This document shows positions 35,236 to 43,650 of a stretch of DNA of 64,000 bases, piece by piece. The position numbers and the translations under genes were made by a program. Location of the stretch: positions 1 to 64,000 of the forward strand of contig JAHZBZ010000009.1 of NCBI GenBank assembly GCA_019423125.1, read 5' to 3'. This stretch comes from Bacillota bacterium. GTDB taxonomy: Bacteria; Bacillota; Clostridia; Christensenellales; Borkfalkiaceae. The notes beneath the pieces were generated by a model. It was not told where the DNA came from, searched no databases, and was given only the letters and a program-made list of their open reading frames with translations. Numbering within the stretch: the stretch's first letter is position 1; the number at the start of each line of letters is the position of its first letter.

Positions 35236-36336
35236 TTACGCCGTTGTGCGGACGGGAAGTATCAAATAGAGGAAAGAATCTCCGTCCACGGGGGTCACGA
35301 CGCAGGGGGAGACCGCCCCGTTGAACCCGATGCGGATCTTTTCGTCGGAGACCGCGCCCAGGCACTCGGTCACATATTTGCAGTTGAGCGCGATGTTCAC
35401 GTCCTTGCCCGAGAGCAGGATCTTGACGCTCTCGTCCACGCGCCCCACGGCGGTATTGGAGGAGACGTTCATCTGATCCTCGCGGATGTCGAAGGTCACG
35501 ATGCTGTTTTTGTCCGTGCGGGCGAGCACGGCGGCGCGCTCCACGCTCTCTTCGAGCGCCGCGCGGTCGGCGATCATCTCGCTCGTGAACTCGCGGGGCA
35601 CGATGTTGGACACGTTGACGAACTCGCCCTCGTACAGGCGGGAAGTGAGCACGGTGTCGTCGATGCTGACCAGAAGTCGGTTTTTCTGCACATACAGCTC
35701 GATCTTTTCGTCGTCGGCGCCGAGCATCCTGCCGATCTCGTTGAGCGTCCTTCCGGGGCAGATGATGCGCACCTCGCCGCTCATGCCGAGAATGCTCTTG
35801 CGGCAGACCGCCATGCGGTAGCCGTCCAGCGCGGTAAAGGCGACGCAGCCCTCGCGCGCGGTGATGAGCACCCCTTTGAGCACGGGGCGGGAATCGTCCT
35901 GCGCGCAGCAGAAGGTGGTCTGCGCGATCAGGTCTTTGAGATCTTTGGAGAGAAGCTCTATGCGGCTCTCGCGGATCTCCGTCTCGATGCGCGGGAAGTC
36001 CTCGGCGTTGAGCAGCTGCAGCGCGCTCTCCGAATCCCCGTAGCCGATCTGCACCTTTTCCCCCTCTGTCGCGAGCGTGATCTGCCAGCCTTCCAGCTTT
36101 TTGACGAAGTCGGCAAAGAACTTTCCGGGAACGCAGATGTCTCCCTCTTCGATGACCTCGGCGCGGATACACTTGCGGATGGCGATCTCGCCGTCCGTCG
36201 CGAGCAGAGTCAGCCCGTCGTTTTTCGCGGACAGCTTCACGCATTCGAGGATGGGGTTCGTGGTCTTCGTGCTGCATGCCTTTACGACTTTGAGCACCGC
36301 GTCGGACAGTTCCAACCCTTCGCAGATAACTTTCAT
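35236..36336 (-). CDS. dnaN: DNA polymerase III beta subunit (sliding clamp)
   Basis: A 366-residue beta clamp with the three repeated clamp domains: the N-terminal NPILECVKLSAKNDGLTLLATDGEIAI block, the central SRPVLKGVLITAREGCVAFTALDGYRMA block, and a C-terminal end of FLYLILPVRTTA, where the family usually ends in xYLxMPxR. The start at 36336 (MKVICEGLELS) is set by AAGGAGGAGC just upstream; an in-frame ATG 57 bp earlier lacks a site. It normally follows dnaA; here dnaA is absent and dnaN is the first gene left of an origin-like spacer. Confidence 0.96.
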   Translation of the reverse strand: MKVICEGLELSDAVLKVVKACSTKTTNPILECVKLSAKNDGLTLLATDGEIAIRKCIRAEVIEEGDICVPGKFFADFVKKLEGWQITLATEGEKVQIGYGDSESALQLLNAEDFPRIETEIRESRIELLSKDLKDLIAQTTFCCAQDDSRPVLKGVLITAREGCVAFTALDGYRMAVCRKSILGMSGEVRIICPGRTLNEIGRMLGADDEKIELYVQKNRLLVSIDDTVLTSRLYEGEFVNVSNIVPREFTSEMIADRAALEESVERAAVLARTDKNSIVTFDIREDQMNVSSNTAVGRVDESVKILLSGKDVNIALNCKYVTECLGAVSDEKIRIGFNGAVSPCVVTPVDGDSFLYLILPVRTTA

Positions 36337-36783
36337 AGCTCCTCCTTGATCGCTCCCCTTATTCCTGTGCGGACGAAAGAGAGAATAATTCACTAAGATA
36401 TTTTTTTTATTATTTTGTTATAAGTAATAATAAGCTGTGTAGAAATGTTGACAACTCCGCAAAAGAGAAGCTCTTTTTCGAAAACGTCTCTATCATTATA
36501 TTAAAAGACTTAAAAAAAAGCAAGTTTTTTTCCCGCTGTCGGCTGTGGAGAACTCGAAATTTTTTTGTGGACTGCTTTGTTGAGAAAGAGTGGAAATGTG
36601 AAGAAATATTTCCGTTTTCCGTTTATCTTTTCCCGCCGCGGCCGAAGAAAAGGGGAAAAACGGCAAAGTTATAAAGAAAATCACAGGAGTTATCCACAGA
36701 AAAACACAAATGCACACCCAAGAAAAATAAAAAAGTTTTCACTCTTTGTGGATTTTTACACAAAGATATGATAAAATATAGGC
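36337..36783. other. AT-rich spacer between dnaN and rsmG, candidate oriC
   Basis: A 447-bp non-coding region between divergent dnaN and rsmG. It holds one perfect DnaA box (TTATCCACA, 36690-36698) and near boxes TGTGGAGAA (36544-36552) and TGTGGATTT (36747-36755). AT-rich tracts lie at 36396-36435 and 36490-36535. The flanking genes diverge from it in the orientation expected for leading strands. The rsmG promoter probably has its -10 at TATGAT (36768-36773). Only one perfect box weakens the origin call relative to 20.7-21.26 kb. Confidence 0.5.
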
Positions 36784-37464
36784 ATGCAGGATTATTTTGA
36801 AAGCATCCGCACGGGCGAAACTGGAAAAAAGTTCGACGCCTTCTACGAGATGCTCACCGATTACAACAGAAGATTCAACCTGACCCGCATCACCGAACGC
36901 GGCGAATGCGACGTCAAGCATTTTTACGATTCGCTCGCGGGGGAGCGCTGGTTTCCGCAGGGCGCAAAGTGCGCCGAGGTCGGCTCGGGCGCGGGGTTTC
37001 CCTCCGTCCCGCTCATGATCGTGCGGCCGGACCTCCGTTTCACCCTCTTCGAATCTGTCGGGAAAAAGACGGACTTTCTCAAAGCGGCGGTAAAGGAGCT
37101 CGGCCTTTCCGCTGAGGTGTTCACCCTTCGCGCGGAGGACGCGGCGCGGCACATCGGCTTTCGCGCGATGTTCGACGTCGTCTGCGCCCGCGCCGTCGCA
37201 AAGCTGAACACCCTCTGCGAATACTGCCTGCCGCTCGTCAAGGTGGGCGGGCGCATGGTCGCCTATAAGGGGGGCGACGCAGAGGAGGAGATCGAAGGCG
37301 CGCGCAACGCGATGCAAGTGCTCGGCGGTCAGCTGCAGAGCGCGGAGAGTTTTTCCCTGCCCGACGGTGCGGGCGGGCGCACCATCGTCGTGATCGGAAA
37401 GGTCTCCCGCACTCCCGTCCTTTATCCCCGCGGAAAAGGGAGGGAGCGCACGCGTCCGCTGTGA
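36784..37464 (+). CDS. rsmG: 16S rRNA (guanine-N7) methyltransferase RsmG
   Basis: A 226-residue GidB/RsmG that methylates G527 of 16S rRNA using S-adenosylmethionine. Motifs seen: YNRRFNLTRITERGE near the N-terminus, AEVGSGAGFPSVPLMIV (SAM loop), LFESVGKKTDFLKA and VVCARAVAKLNTLCEYCLPLV. It is an origin-linked gene in many bacteria. Its stop overlaps the GTG of the next gene (GTGA), implying translational coupling. Confidence 0.95.
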   Translation: MQDYFESIRTGETGKKFDAFYEMLTDYNRRFNLTRITERGECDVKHFYDSLAGERWFPQGAKCAEVGSGAGFPSVPLMIVRPDLRFTLFESVGKKTDFLKAAVKELGLSAEVFTLRAEDAARHIGFRAMFDVVCARAVAKLNTLCEYCLPLVKVGGRMVAYKGGDAEEEIEGARNAMQVLGGQLQSAESFSLPDGAGGRTIVVIGKVSRTPVLYPRGKGRERTRPL

Positions 37465-37907
37465 AGGGGTGCGCGTTCACGGGCCACCGCTCGTCCTTTG
37501 AAGGGATAGACGCGGAAAAGCTCAAAGAGAGGATCGCCTCTCTCGCCGAAGAGGGGTTCGATACCTTTTACTGCGGCATGGCGCTCGGGTTCGACATGCT
37601 GTGCGCGGAGGCGGTGCTCGAACTCAAAGAAAAGTTTCCCGTGCGGCTGATCGCCTGCGTGCCCTGCGCCGACCAGAGCAAGCGGTACCCGCCCGCGCAA
37701 AAGCGGCGGTATGAAGCGCTGCTCGCGGCGGCAGACGAGCGCGTCGTCCTGCATGAAAAGTACGTCGACGGGTGCATGTTCGAGCGCAACCGCTACATGG
37801 TGGACCGCAGCGAAGCGGTCGTCGCCTTCCTGCGAAGACAGCGCGGCGGCACCTTCTATACCGTTCAATATGCCCGCAGACGCGGGAAAAAAATCTATCT
37901 GATCTGA
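37461..37907 (+). CDS. SLOG-family protein (DUF1273/YpsA-like)
   Basis: A 148-residue Rossmann-type SLOG protein. KGCAFTGHRSSF at the start and YCGMALGFDMLCAEAVLELKE are the family's nucleotide-binding blocks, with DRSEAVVAFLRRQRGGTFYTVQYARRRGKKI at the end. Relatives of B. subtilis YpsA affect cell division; the ligand is unknown. GTG start at 37461, overlapping rsmG by four bases. Confidence 0.85.
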   Translation: MKGCAFTGHRSSFEGIDAEKLKERIASLAEEGFDTFYCGMALGFDMLCAEAVLELKEKFPVRLIACVPCADQSKRYPPAQKRRYEALLAAADERVVLHEKYVDGCMFERNRYMVDRSEAVVAFLRRQRGGTFYTVQYARRRGKKIYLI

Positions 37908-37922
37908 TAAAAAAGGAGAAAA

Positions 37923-38552
37923 ATGAACTGGTTTACCGAATTGACAGGCCTTGAAAAGGCATACTTTATCATCGCGTGCATCGGCAGCGTCTTTCTGCTC
38001 GTCCAGATCGTTCTCATGATCCTCGGCGCGGGCGAAGGCGGCGCCGATCTCGACACGGACACGGACGGCGACGGCGTGTTCGATTCGCACACCGACACGG
38101 GGCTCTCGCTCTTCTCGGCAAAGGCTCTGACCGCCTTCTTTGCGATCGGCGGCTGGACGGGCATGCTCATGCTCACTTCGGGCGTCCATGCCGCGATCTC
38201 CGTGCCCGTCTCCGTCGTCGCGGGCCTCGCGGCATACATCGTCGTCTGGCTCGCCATCCGCATGATGTTCAAGATGCAGGAGGACGGCACCGTAAACTAC
38301 AACAGCGCCGTCGGAACGCAGGCGACCGTCTATGTCTCCGTTCCCGCTTCGCGCGGGGGCAGGGGCAAGATCACCCTCGTCCTGCAGGGCCGCTACACCG
38401 AAGCGGACGCCGTCACCGACGAAGAGGAGCGCATCCCCGTCGACACGCCCGTCGTCGTCGTGGGCGCGATGGGGGATCTGTTCGTCGTCCGCCGCGCAGA
38501 CAGCGCAGAAAAGGCGGAAAAAGCGGAAATACCCGAACAAAAACAGGAATAA
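37923..38552 (+). CDS. NfeD-like membrane protein
   Basis: A 209-residue protein with TM segments at about 10-34, 61-84 and 88-113 and a C-terminal OB-fold-like region (GTQATVYVSVPASRGGRGKITL, then VDTPVVVVGAMGDLFVV), the pattern of NfeD1b-type proteins. An Asp-rich loop (DLDTDTDGDGVFDSHTDTG, about 41-59) resembles a Ca-binding repeat. NfeD proteins pair with SPFH proteins, and a flotillin gene follows 57 bp on, so a joint membrane-domain function is likely. Confidence 0.82.
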   Translation: MNWFTELTGLEKAYFIIACIGSVFLLVQIVLMILGAGEGGADLDTDTDGDGVFDSHTDTGLSLFSAKALTAFFAIGGWTGMLMLTSGVHAAISVPVSVVAGLAAYIVVWLAIRMMFKMQEDGTVNYNSAVGTQATVYVSVPASRGGRGKITLVLQGRYTEADAVTDEEERIPVDTPVVVVGAMGDLFVVRRADSAEKAEKAEIPEQKQE

Positions 38553-38609
38553 GGGGGGATTCCCCGCATCGCCCGCAGGGCGAAATAAAAAAAAGGAGAG
38601 AATAAAACT

Positions 38610-40052
38610 ATGCAACCCTGGGCAGTCGTGCTCATTGTCGTCGCGGTCCTCGTGATCGTAATGCTTTTCCTGATGGTGGCGACGCGCTATAAAAAGTGCC
38701 CGCCCAACAAGATCATGATCAAATACGGTAAAGTCGGAAGGGACAAGGACGGGAACCTGCGCAGCGCCAAGTGCATCCACGGCGGCGCGTCCTTCATCGT
38801 GCCTCTCTTTCAGTCGTTCACCTTTCTCGATCTGACCCCGCTCTCCATCGCGGTGGATCTCAAGAGCGCCCTTTCCCGCCAGAACATCCGCATCGACGTG
38901 CCTTCCATCTTCACCGTCGGCATCTCCACGGAGCCGACCGTCATGGAAAACGCCGCGGAGAGGCTGCACAACTTAAAGATGAACGAGATCCAGGAACTCG
39001 CCAAGGACATCATCTTCGGTCAGCTGCGTCTTGTCATCGCGACCATGAACATCGAGGAGATCAACACCGACCGAGACAAGTTCCTCGAGGCGATCTCCCG
39101 CAACGTCGAGGGCGAGCTCAAGAAGATCGGCCTTCGCCTGATCAACGTCAACGTCACCGACATCTCGGACGAGTCCGGCTACATCATCGCGCTCGGCAAA
39201 GAGGCGGCGGCGAAGGCGATCAACGACGCGAAGATCTCCGTCGCCGAGGCGAACAAGATCGGTTCCATCGGTGAGGCGAACGCCAAGATGGAGGAACGAA
39301 TCCGCGTTGCACAGGCGGACAGCGAGGCGATCAAGGGCGAAAATCTCGCAAAGGCGGAGATCGCGAAGGCGCAGGCGGAACTGCGCGAAAAGGAGGCGGA
39401 AGCGCTCAAACTCGCCGTCACCGCCGAGAAGGTGCAGGCGGCAAAGGCGCTCGAAGAGAGCTACATCGCCGAAAAAGAGGCGGAAGTCTCCCGTGCCTCG
39501 CGCGAAAAGGCGACGCAGGAAGCGGATGTCATCGTCAAATCGGAGATCGAAAAGCGCCGCAAGGAGATCGAAGCGGACGCCGAAGCGGAACAGATCCGCA
39601 GAAAGGCGCGCGGCGAAGCGGACGCGATCTTTGCGAAGATGGAAGCGGAAGCGCGCGGCTTGCGCGAAAAGCTGTCCAAACAGGCGGAAGGCATGCAGGC
39701 GCTCGTGCAGGCGGCGGGCGGCGCCGCGGAGGATGCGGTGCGCCTGATCGTCGCCGACAAGATCGAACAGCTCGTCGCCGAACAGGTCGAGGCGATCAAG
39801 AACATCAAGATCGACAAGGTCACCGTCTGGGACGGCGGTTCGGACAAGGACGGCAAGAACGCCACCGCAGGCTTTCTGAGCGGGCTTTTGAAGAGCCTGC
39901 CGCCGCTCGAGGAGATGTACAACATGGCGGGGCTCTCCCTGCCCAAGCTCGTCGCGCCGCAAAAAGAGGAAGACGCCCTCGCGAAAAAGGCGCCCGAAGC
40001 TCCCGCGGAAAAGGCGCCGAAAAAGGACGCTCCCAAGCCCGAAAAGAAGTAA
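38610..40052 (+). CDS. flotillin-like SPFH protein (YqiK/FloT type)
   Basis: A 480-residue flotillin. N-terminal TM at about 3-24, then an SPFH domain (PPNKIMIKYGKV, LDLTPLSIAVDLKSALSRQNIRIDVPSIFTV). A long Ala/Glu/Lys coiled coil (about 205-370) carries the flotillin AEA-type heptads. The C-terminal tail is Pro/Ala/Lys-rich. Flotillins organise ordered membrane microdomains. It forms an operon with the NfeD-like gene, with GGAGAG before the ATG, and a strong terminator follows. Confidence 0.93.
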   Translation: MQPWAVVLIVVAVLVIVMLFLMVATRYKKCPPNKIMIKYGKVGRDKDGNLRSAKCIHGGASFIVPLFQSFTFLDLTPLSIAVDLKSALSRQNIRIDVPSIFTVGISTEPTVMENAAERLHNLKMNEIQELAKDIIFGQLRLVIATMNIEEINTDRDKFLEAISRNVEGELKKIGLRLINVNVTDISDESGYIIALGKEAAAKAINDAKISVAEANKIGSIGEANAKMEERIRVAQADSEAIKGENLAKAEIAKAQAELREKEAEALKLAVTAEKVQAAKALEESYIAEKEAEVSRASREKATQEADVIVKSEIEKRRKEIEADAEAEQIRRKARGEADAIFAKMEAEARGLREKLSKQAEGMQALVQAAGGAAEDAVRLIVADKIEQLVAEQVEAIKNIKIDKVTVWDGGSDKDGKNATAGFLSGLLKSLPPLEEMYNMAGLSLPKLVAPQKEEDALAKKAPEAPAEKAPKKDAPKPEKK

Positions 40053-40060
40053 AAAGACGC

Positions 40061-40097
40061 GCGGCGAAGAGAAGATCTCTTCGCCGCATGATTTTTT
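40061..40097 (+). terminator. terminator of the nfeD-flotillin operon
   Basis: Stem gcggcgaagaga/tcttcgccgc followed by TTTTTT. Confidence 0.85.
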
Positions 40098-40147
40098 AAA
40101 GAGCGGAAAGTCCGCGATCTCTCTTTGTAAAAAAACGACAATAAGGC

Positions 40148-40188
40148 GCCCGCCCGCGCGAATGCTTCGCGCGGGCGGGCATTTTTTT
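40148..40188 (+). terminator. second, very stable terminator
   Basis: Stem gcccgcccgcgcgaa/ttcgcgcgggcgggc followed by ATTTTTTT. It insulates the feo operon from read-through. Confidence 0.85.
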
Positions 40189-40370
40189 GTCATGCAGGCT
40201 TTTTCCCGCGCAACGAATTTTGCGCGGAATTTTTTGGTCGGCAACGTTTTCGGTTCGGCTCAGAGGGCAAGTTTTCGCCCCCGCGCATATTTTTTCTTGT
40301 TTTCGCATAAAAGACAAAAAAACCCGAAAAAAGCGCACAAAAAAATTTTTTTCCTTGTCCTCTCATTCGC

Positions 40371-40421
40371 TTGACAAAAAAAGACAAAAGTGATAAATTT
40401 ATATTCGTTAACTAAGGTTAA
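40371..40421 (+). promoter_or_regulatory. feo promoter with dyad operator
   Basis: Perfect TTGACA (40371-40376) with an AT-rich -10 near 40392-40399. Just downstream lies the inverted repeat TTAAC-N4-GTTAA (40408-40421), positioned over the predicted start point. The arms resemble operators of DtxR/IdeR-type iron repressors more than a Fur box, but the regulator is not in the window. The rest of 40189-40370 shows no feature. Confidence 0.6.
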
Positions 40422-40484
40422 TAAATTGCCGCGCACCGAAAGAAAGAAAAAGGGTGCGGAAAAAAGCAAAAAGGAGGCACAAGC

Positions 40485-40694
40485 ATGCCGTTGCCGATCG
40501 CGCCGACGGGAGAGGAACTCACCGTGCGCAAAGTTCTGGCGGACGAAAAGAACAAGAGGCATTTCGAGAGCCTCGGCATCACCATCGGCACCAAGATCAA
40601 GGTGCTCTCATCGGTGGGCGGGAACGTGATCATCCTGGTGCGGGAGGCAAAACTCGCGCTGGACCGTTCGCTCGCGATGAAGATACTCGTCTGA
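40485..40694 (+). CDS. feoA: FeoA domain protein (first copy)
   Basis: A 69-residue SH3-like FeoA, a cytosolic accessory of the ferrous iron transporter FeoB. Sequence features: EELTVRKVLADEKNKRHFESLGITIGTKI and GGNVIILVREAKLALDRSLAMKILV, the standard FeoA pattern. The AAGGAGG site fits ATG 40485. It heads feoA-feoA-feoB. Confidence 0.93.
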   Translation: MPLPIAPTGEELTVRKVLADEKNKRHFESLGITIGTKIKVLSSVGGNVIILVREAKLALDRSLAMKILV

Positions 40695-40732
40695 AAAAAA
40701 AGAGGGCGCGAAGGGCGCCGACAAGGAGAATC

Positions 40733-40963
40733 ATGGAAAAAAGACTCAACGAATTCAAACCCAAGGAGCGGGGGGTGGTCCTCCGCATCGAAGGGGAGGG
40801 CAGGATCCGCAGGCGGCTGTTCGACATGGGCGTGACGCCGGGCGCGGACATCGAACTGCGCAAGCTCGCGCCCTTGGGCGACCCCGTGGAGGTCAACCTG
40901 CGCGGCTACGAGCTCACCCTGCGCAAGAGTGAGGCGGCGTGCGTCGTCATGGAGGTGAAGTAA
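40733..40963 (+). CDS. feoA: FeoA domain protein (second copy)
   Basis: A 76-residue FeoA paralogue with RGVVLRIEGEGRIRRRLFDMGVTPGADIEL and DPVEVNLRGYELTLRKSEA, the pattern of the FeoA type in which the L-R-x-x-E/A helix follows the strand. Its stop codon abuts the feoB start with no gap, so the two are translationally coupled. Having two FeoA proteins per FeoB is common in clostridia. Confidence 0.93.
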   Translation: MEKRLNEFKPKERGVVLRIEGEGRIRRRLFDMGVTPGADIELRKLAPLGDPVEVNLRGYELTLRKSEAACVVMEVK

Positions 40964-43270
40964 ATGCTGAAATTTGCACTTGCAGGCAATCCCAACTGCG
41001 GCAAGACGACGCTGTTCAACACGCTGACGGGCAGCACGGCGCACGTCGGCAACTGGCCGGGCGTCACCGTCGACAAGCGGGAGGGCGTCTATAAAAAGCT
41101 CGCCGAACCCGTCGCGATCGTCGACCTTCCCGGCATCTATTCGCTCTCGCCGTACACCCCCGAAGAGGTGATTTCGCGCAACTACATCCTCGACGAAAAG
41201 CCGGACTGCGTGATCAACGTCGTGGACGCGACCAACCTCGAGCGCAACCTGTACCTGACCACCCAGCTCATGGAGATCGACGTGCCGATGATCGTCGCGC
41301 TGAACATGATCGACGTGGTCAAAAAGAGCGGCGACAAGCTGGACGCGAAGAGGCTGGAAAAGGAGATCGGGCTTCCCGTCGTGGAGATCTCGGCGCTGCG
41401 CGAGGAGGGCATCCGCGAGCTGATGCAGCGCGCCTTTGCGGCGTCCGCCGAGAAGCGGAAGGGCAAAAGCGTGCTCGAACAGTCCAAGATCGCGCATGTC
41501 ATCGACGACGTACGCATCGCCCTGCGCGCGCAGAACGTAGAAAACCCGCTCTTCCATGCGATCAAGCTCACCGAGGGCGACGAGCTGGAAGTGGGCATGC
41601 ACCCCAACGAGACGGGCATGGTCGAGGAGTTCAAAAAGCAGTTCTCCGACGACGTGTTTCAGGGCGATTTCGAGGCGATGGTCGCGGACGCGCGCTATAA
41701 GTACATCTCCGCGCACTTTGCCCGCGCCGTCGAAAAGGCGCACCGCGAAGAGGGGCTGACCAAGTCGGATAAGGCGGACAAAGTGCTCACCCACCGCATC
41801 TGGGGCATCCCCATCTTCCTCGTCGTGCTGTTTGCCATCTTCCACCTGACCTTCGGCGAGGACCTTCTGTACATAAACACCATTTCAAGCTGGTTCAACG
41901 GCGGCGTCGGCGTGATGCAGGACGTCGCGACGGGAAACGAAGTGCTTGACGCGTTCGTCGCGGTGTTCTACTCCTCCGCGGGCGTTTCCTCGCCGGGCAT
42001 GATCGTGTTCAACCTGATGGGCTTTGTCACCGATCAGATCGGCGGCCTCATCGCAAGCGGGCTGGAAAACGTCGGCGCGGAGGCATGGGCGCAGGGGCTG
42101 GTCAACGACGGCATCTGGGCGGGCCTTTCGGGCATCCTGTCCTTCATCCCGCAGATCCTCGTGCTCTTCCTGTTCATCTCCATCCTCGAAGACTCGGGCT
42201 ACATGGCGCGCGTCGCGTTCATTCTCGACCGCGCGTTCCGCAAATTCGGGCTTTCGGGCAGGGCGTTCATCCCGATGATCATGGGCTTCGGCTGTTCGGT
42301 GCCCGCGGCGATCAACACCCGCACCCTCGCCGACGAGAAGGAGCGGATCATGACCAACCGCGTCATACCCTTCTTCACCTGCGGCGCAAAGGCGCCCATC
42401 CTCGCCGCCGTCTGCGGCGCGATCGGCTCGCAGTTCACGGGCATCAACGCCGACCTTCTCGTGTTCGGGCTGTACGTATTCGGCATGGTCATGGCGATCG
42501 TCATGGTCGCGTTCATGCGCCAGACCTCCATGCGCGGCGAGGTCGCTCCCTTCATCATGGAGCTTCCCGCCTACCACACCCCGCAGCCGCACAACCTGCT
42601 CGCGCACCTGTGGGATAAACTCAAACATTACATCAAAAAGGCGTTCACCATCATCCTCGCCTCTTCCATCGTCATCTGGTTCCTCTCGAGCTTTTCGTGG
42701 AACTGGCGCATGGTGGACATCGATCAGAGCATCCTCTACGATATCGGCGCGTTCGTGCAGTGGATCTGCACGCCGATGGGCTTCGGCTCGCAGCTGGGCG
42801 CGTTCGGCTGGGTGTTCGTCGTCGCGGCGGTGACGGGACTCATCGCAAAGGAGAACGTCATCACGACTTTCTATGTGCTCGCCCCCGCGATCGGCGCGGT
42901 CATCCCCGCGTGGGACAACGGCGAGGACGGCATCGGCGCGGTGGTCGCGCTCATGCAGTCGACGGGCATCACCTGGCAGGCCCTGCTCGCCTTCACCGTG
43001 TTCAACATGCTGACCATCCCCTGCTTTGCGGCGGCGGCGACGGTGCGCGGCGAGACGCCTGAGGGCAAATTCCGCTACACCGTGCTGTTCTGGGTGCTCA
43101 CTTCCTACATCACCGCTTCGCTCGTGTACGTCGTGCTCAGCTGGTGGTGGACGGCGTTCATCGTCGCGGCGCTGATCGCGCTCGTCGTCGTGTTCTTTGT
43201 CCTGCGCAACCGCGGCGTCATCGCGTTCCGCCCCTTCCGCCGCAGGACGGGCGCAAAGGACAGAGAATAA
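40964..43270 (+). CDS. feoB: ferrous iron transport protein B
   Basis: A 768-residue FeoB, the GTPase-coupled Fe(II) importer of anaerobes. The G domain shows G1 GNPNCGKTTLFN, G2 region NWPGVTVDKREG, G3 DLPGIYSL and G4 NMID. A helical GDI-like spacer follows, then the membrane core with two Gate motifs (around GFGCSVPAAINTRTLADEKER, including the conserved Cys, and AKENVITTFYVL). It ends in the usual TM helices. The membrane contains about ten helices. The gene is complete. Confidence 0.97.
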   Translation: MLKFALAGNPNCGKTTLFNTLTGSTAHVGNWPGVTVDKREGVYKKLAEPVAIVDLPGIYSLSPYTPEEVISRNYILDEKPDCVINVVDATNLERNLYLTTQLMEIDVPMIVALNMIDVVKKSGDKLDAKRLEKEIGLPVVEISALREEGIRELMQRAFAASAEKRKGKSVLEQSKIAHVIDDVRIALRAQNVENPLFHAIKLTEGDELEVGMHPNETGMVEEFKKQFSDDVFQGDFEAMVADARYKYISAHFARAVEKAHREEGLTKSDKADKVLTHRIWGIPIFLVVLFAIFHLTFGEDLLYINTISSWFNGGVGVMQDVATGNEVLDAFVAVFYSSAGVSSPGMIVFNLMGFVTDQIGGLIASGLENVGAEAWAQGLVNDGIWAGLSGILSFIPQILVLFLFISILEDSGYMARVAFILDRAFRKFGLSGRAFIPMIMGFGCSVPAAINTRTLADEKERIMTNRVIPFFTCGAKAPILAAVCGAIGSQFTGINADLLVFGLYVFGMVMAIVMVAFMRQTSMRGEVAPFIMELPAYHTPQPHNLLAHLWDKLKHYIKKAFTIILASSIVIWFLSSFSWNWRMVDIDQSILYDIGAFVQWICTPMGFGSQLGAFGWVFVVAAVTGLIAKENVITTFYVLAPAIGAVIPAWDNGEDGIGAVVALMQSTGITWQALLAFTVFNMLTIPCFAAAATVRGETPEGKFRYTVLFWVLTSYITASLVYVVLSWWWTAFIVAALIALVVVFFVLRNRGVIAFRPFRRRTGAKDRE

Positions 43271-43288
43271 AAAAAGGAGGAGAAGAAA

Positions 43289-43516
43289 ATGGGAGGCGGT
43301 TGCATGATGAGCGCCGCGGGTGCCGCGGGCATTGCGGTCTCCGTCCTGATCGGCGCGTTTGCGGTGTTCATCGTCCTGTTCACGCTCGTGCGGCACTTCG
43401 TGCGCAAGAGCCGCGGCGAAGGGGGCTGCGACTGCGGCTGCGACTGCGGCTGCTGTTCCGCCTGCTCTTCCTGCCGCCCGAAAGGCAAAGAGAAAAAGGA
43501 CGGCAACGTCCGATAA
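43289..43516 (+). CDS. FeoB-associated Cys-rich membrane protein
   Basis: A 75-residue protein: one TM helix (about residues 12-37) followed by a short basic turn and a Cys cluster CDCGCDCGCCSACSSC with eight Cys. It matches the FeoB-associated Cys-rich family, thought to assist iron transfer at FeoB, though direct evidence is limited. It sits 18 bp after feoB with an AAGGAGGAG site. Confidence 0.85.
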   Translation: MGGGCMMSAAGAAGIAVSVLIGAFAVFIVLFTLVRHFVRKSRGEGGCDCGCDCGCCSACSSCRPKGKEKKDGNVR

Positions 43517-43521
43517 AAAAG

Positions 43522-43588
43522 GCGGCTCCGCAAAAGCGGAGCCGCTTGTGTCTTTGCCGCCCGCGCGAATTTTCGCGCGGGCGGCTTT
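43522..43588 (+). terminator. feo operon double terminator
   Basis: Two stems in series: gcggctccgc/gcggagccgc (43522-43545) and gccgcccgcgcgaa/ttcgcgcgggcggc (43556-43584) followed by TTTT. Confidence 0.8.
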
Positions 43589-43598
43589 TCAGACACGG

Positions 43599-43630
43599 AC
43601 GCCCGCGCAAGTTCTTGCGCGGGCGTTTGT
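43599..43630. terminator. hairpin of the recurrent cgcccgcgcaa type
   Basis: Stem acgcccgcgcaag/cttgcgcgggcgt. It lies between convergent feo and epimerase genes and may serve the minus-strand gene. Confidence 0.6.
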
Positions 43631-43650
43631 CATAAAAACTATTTTTCGGG

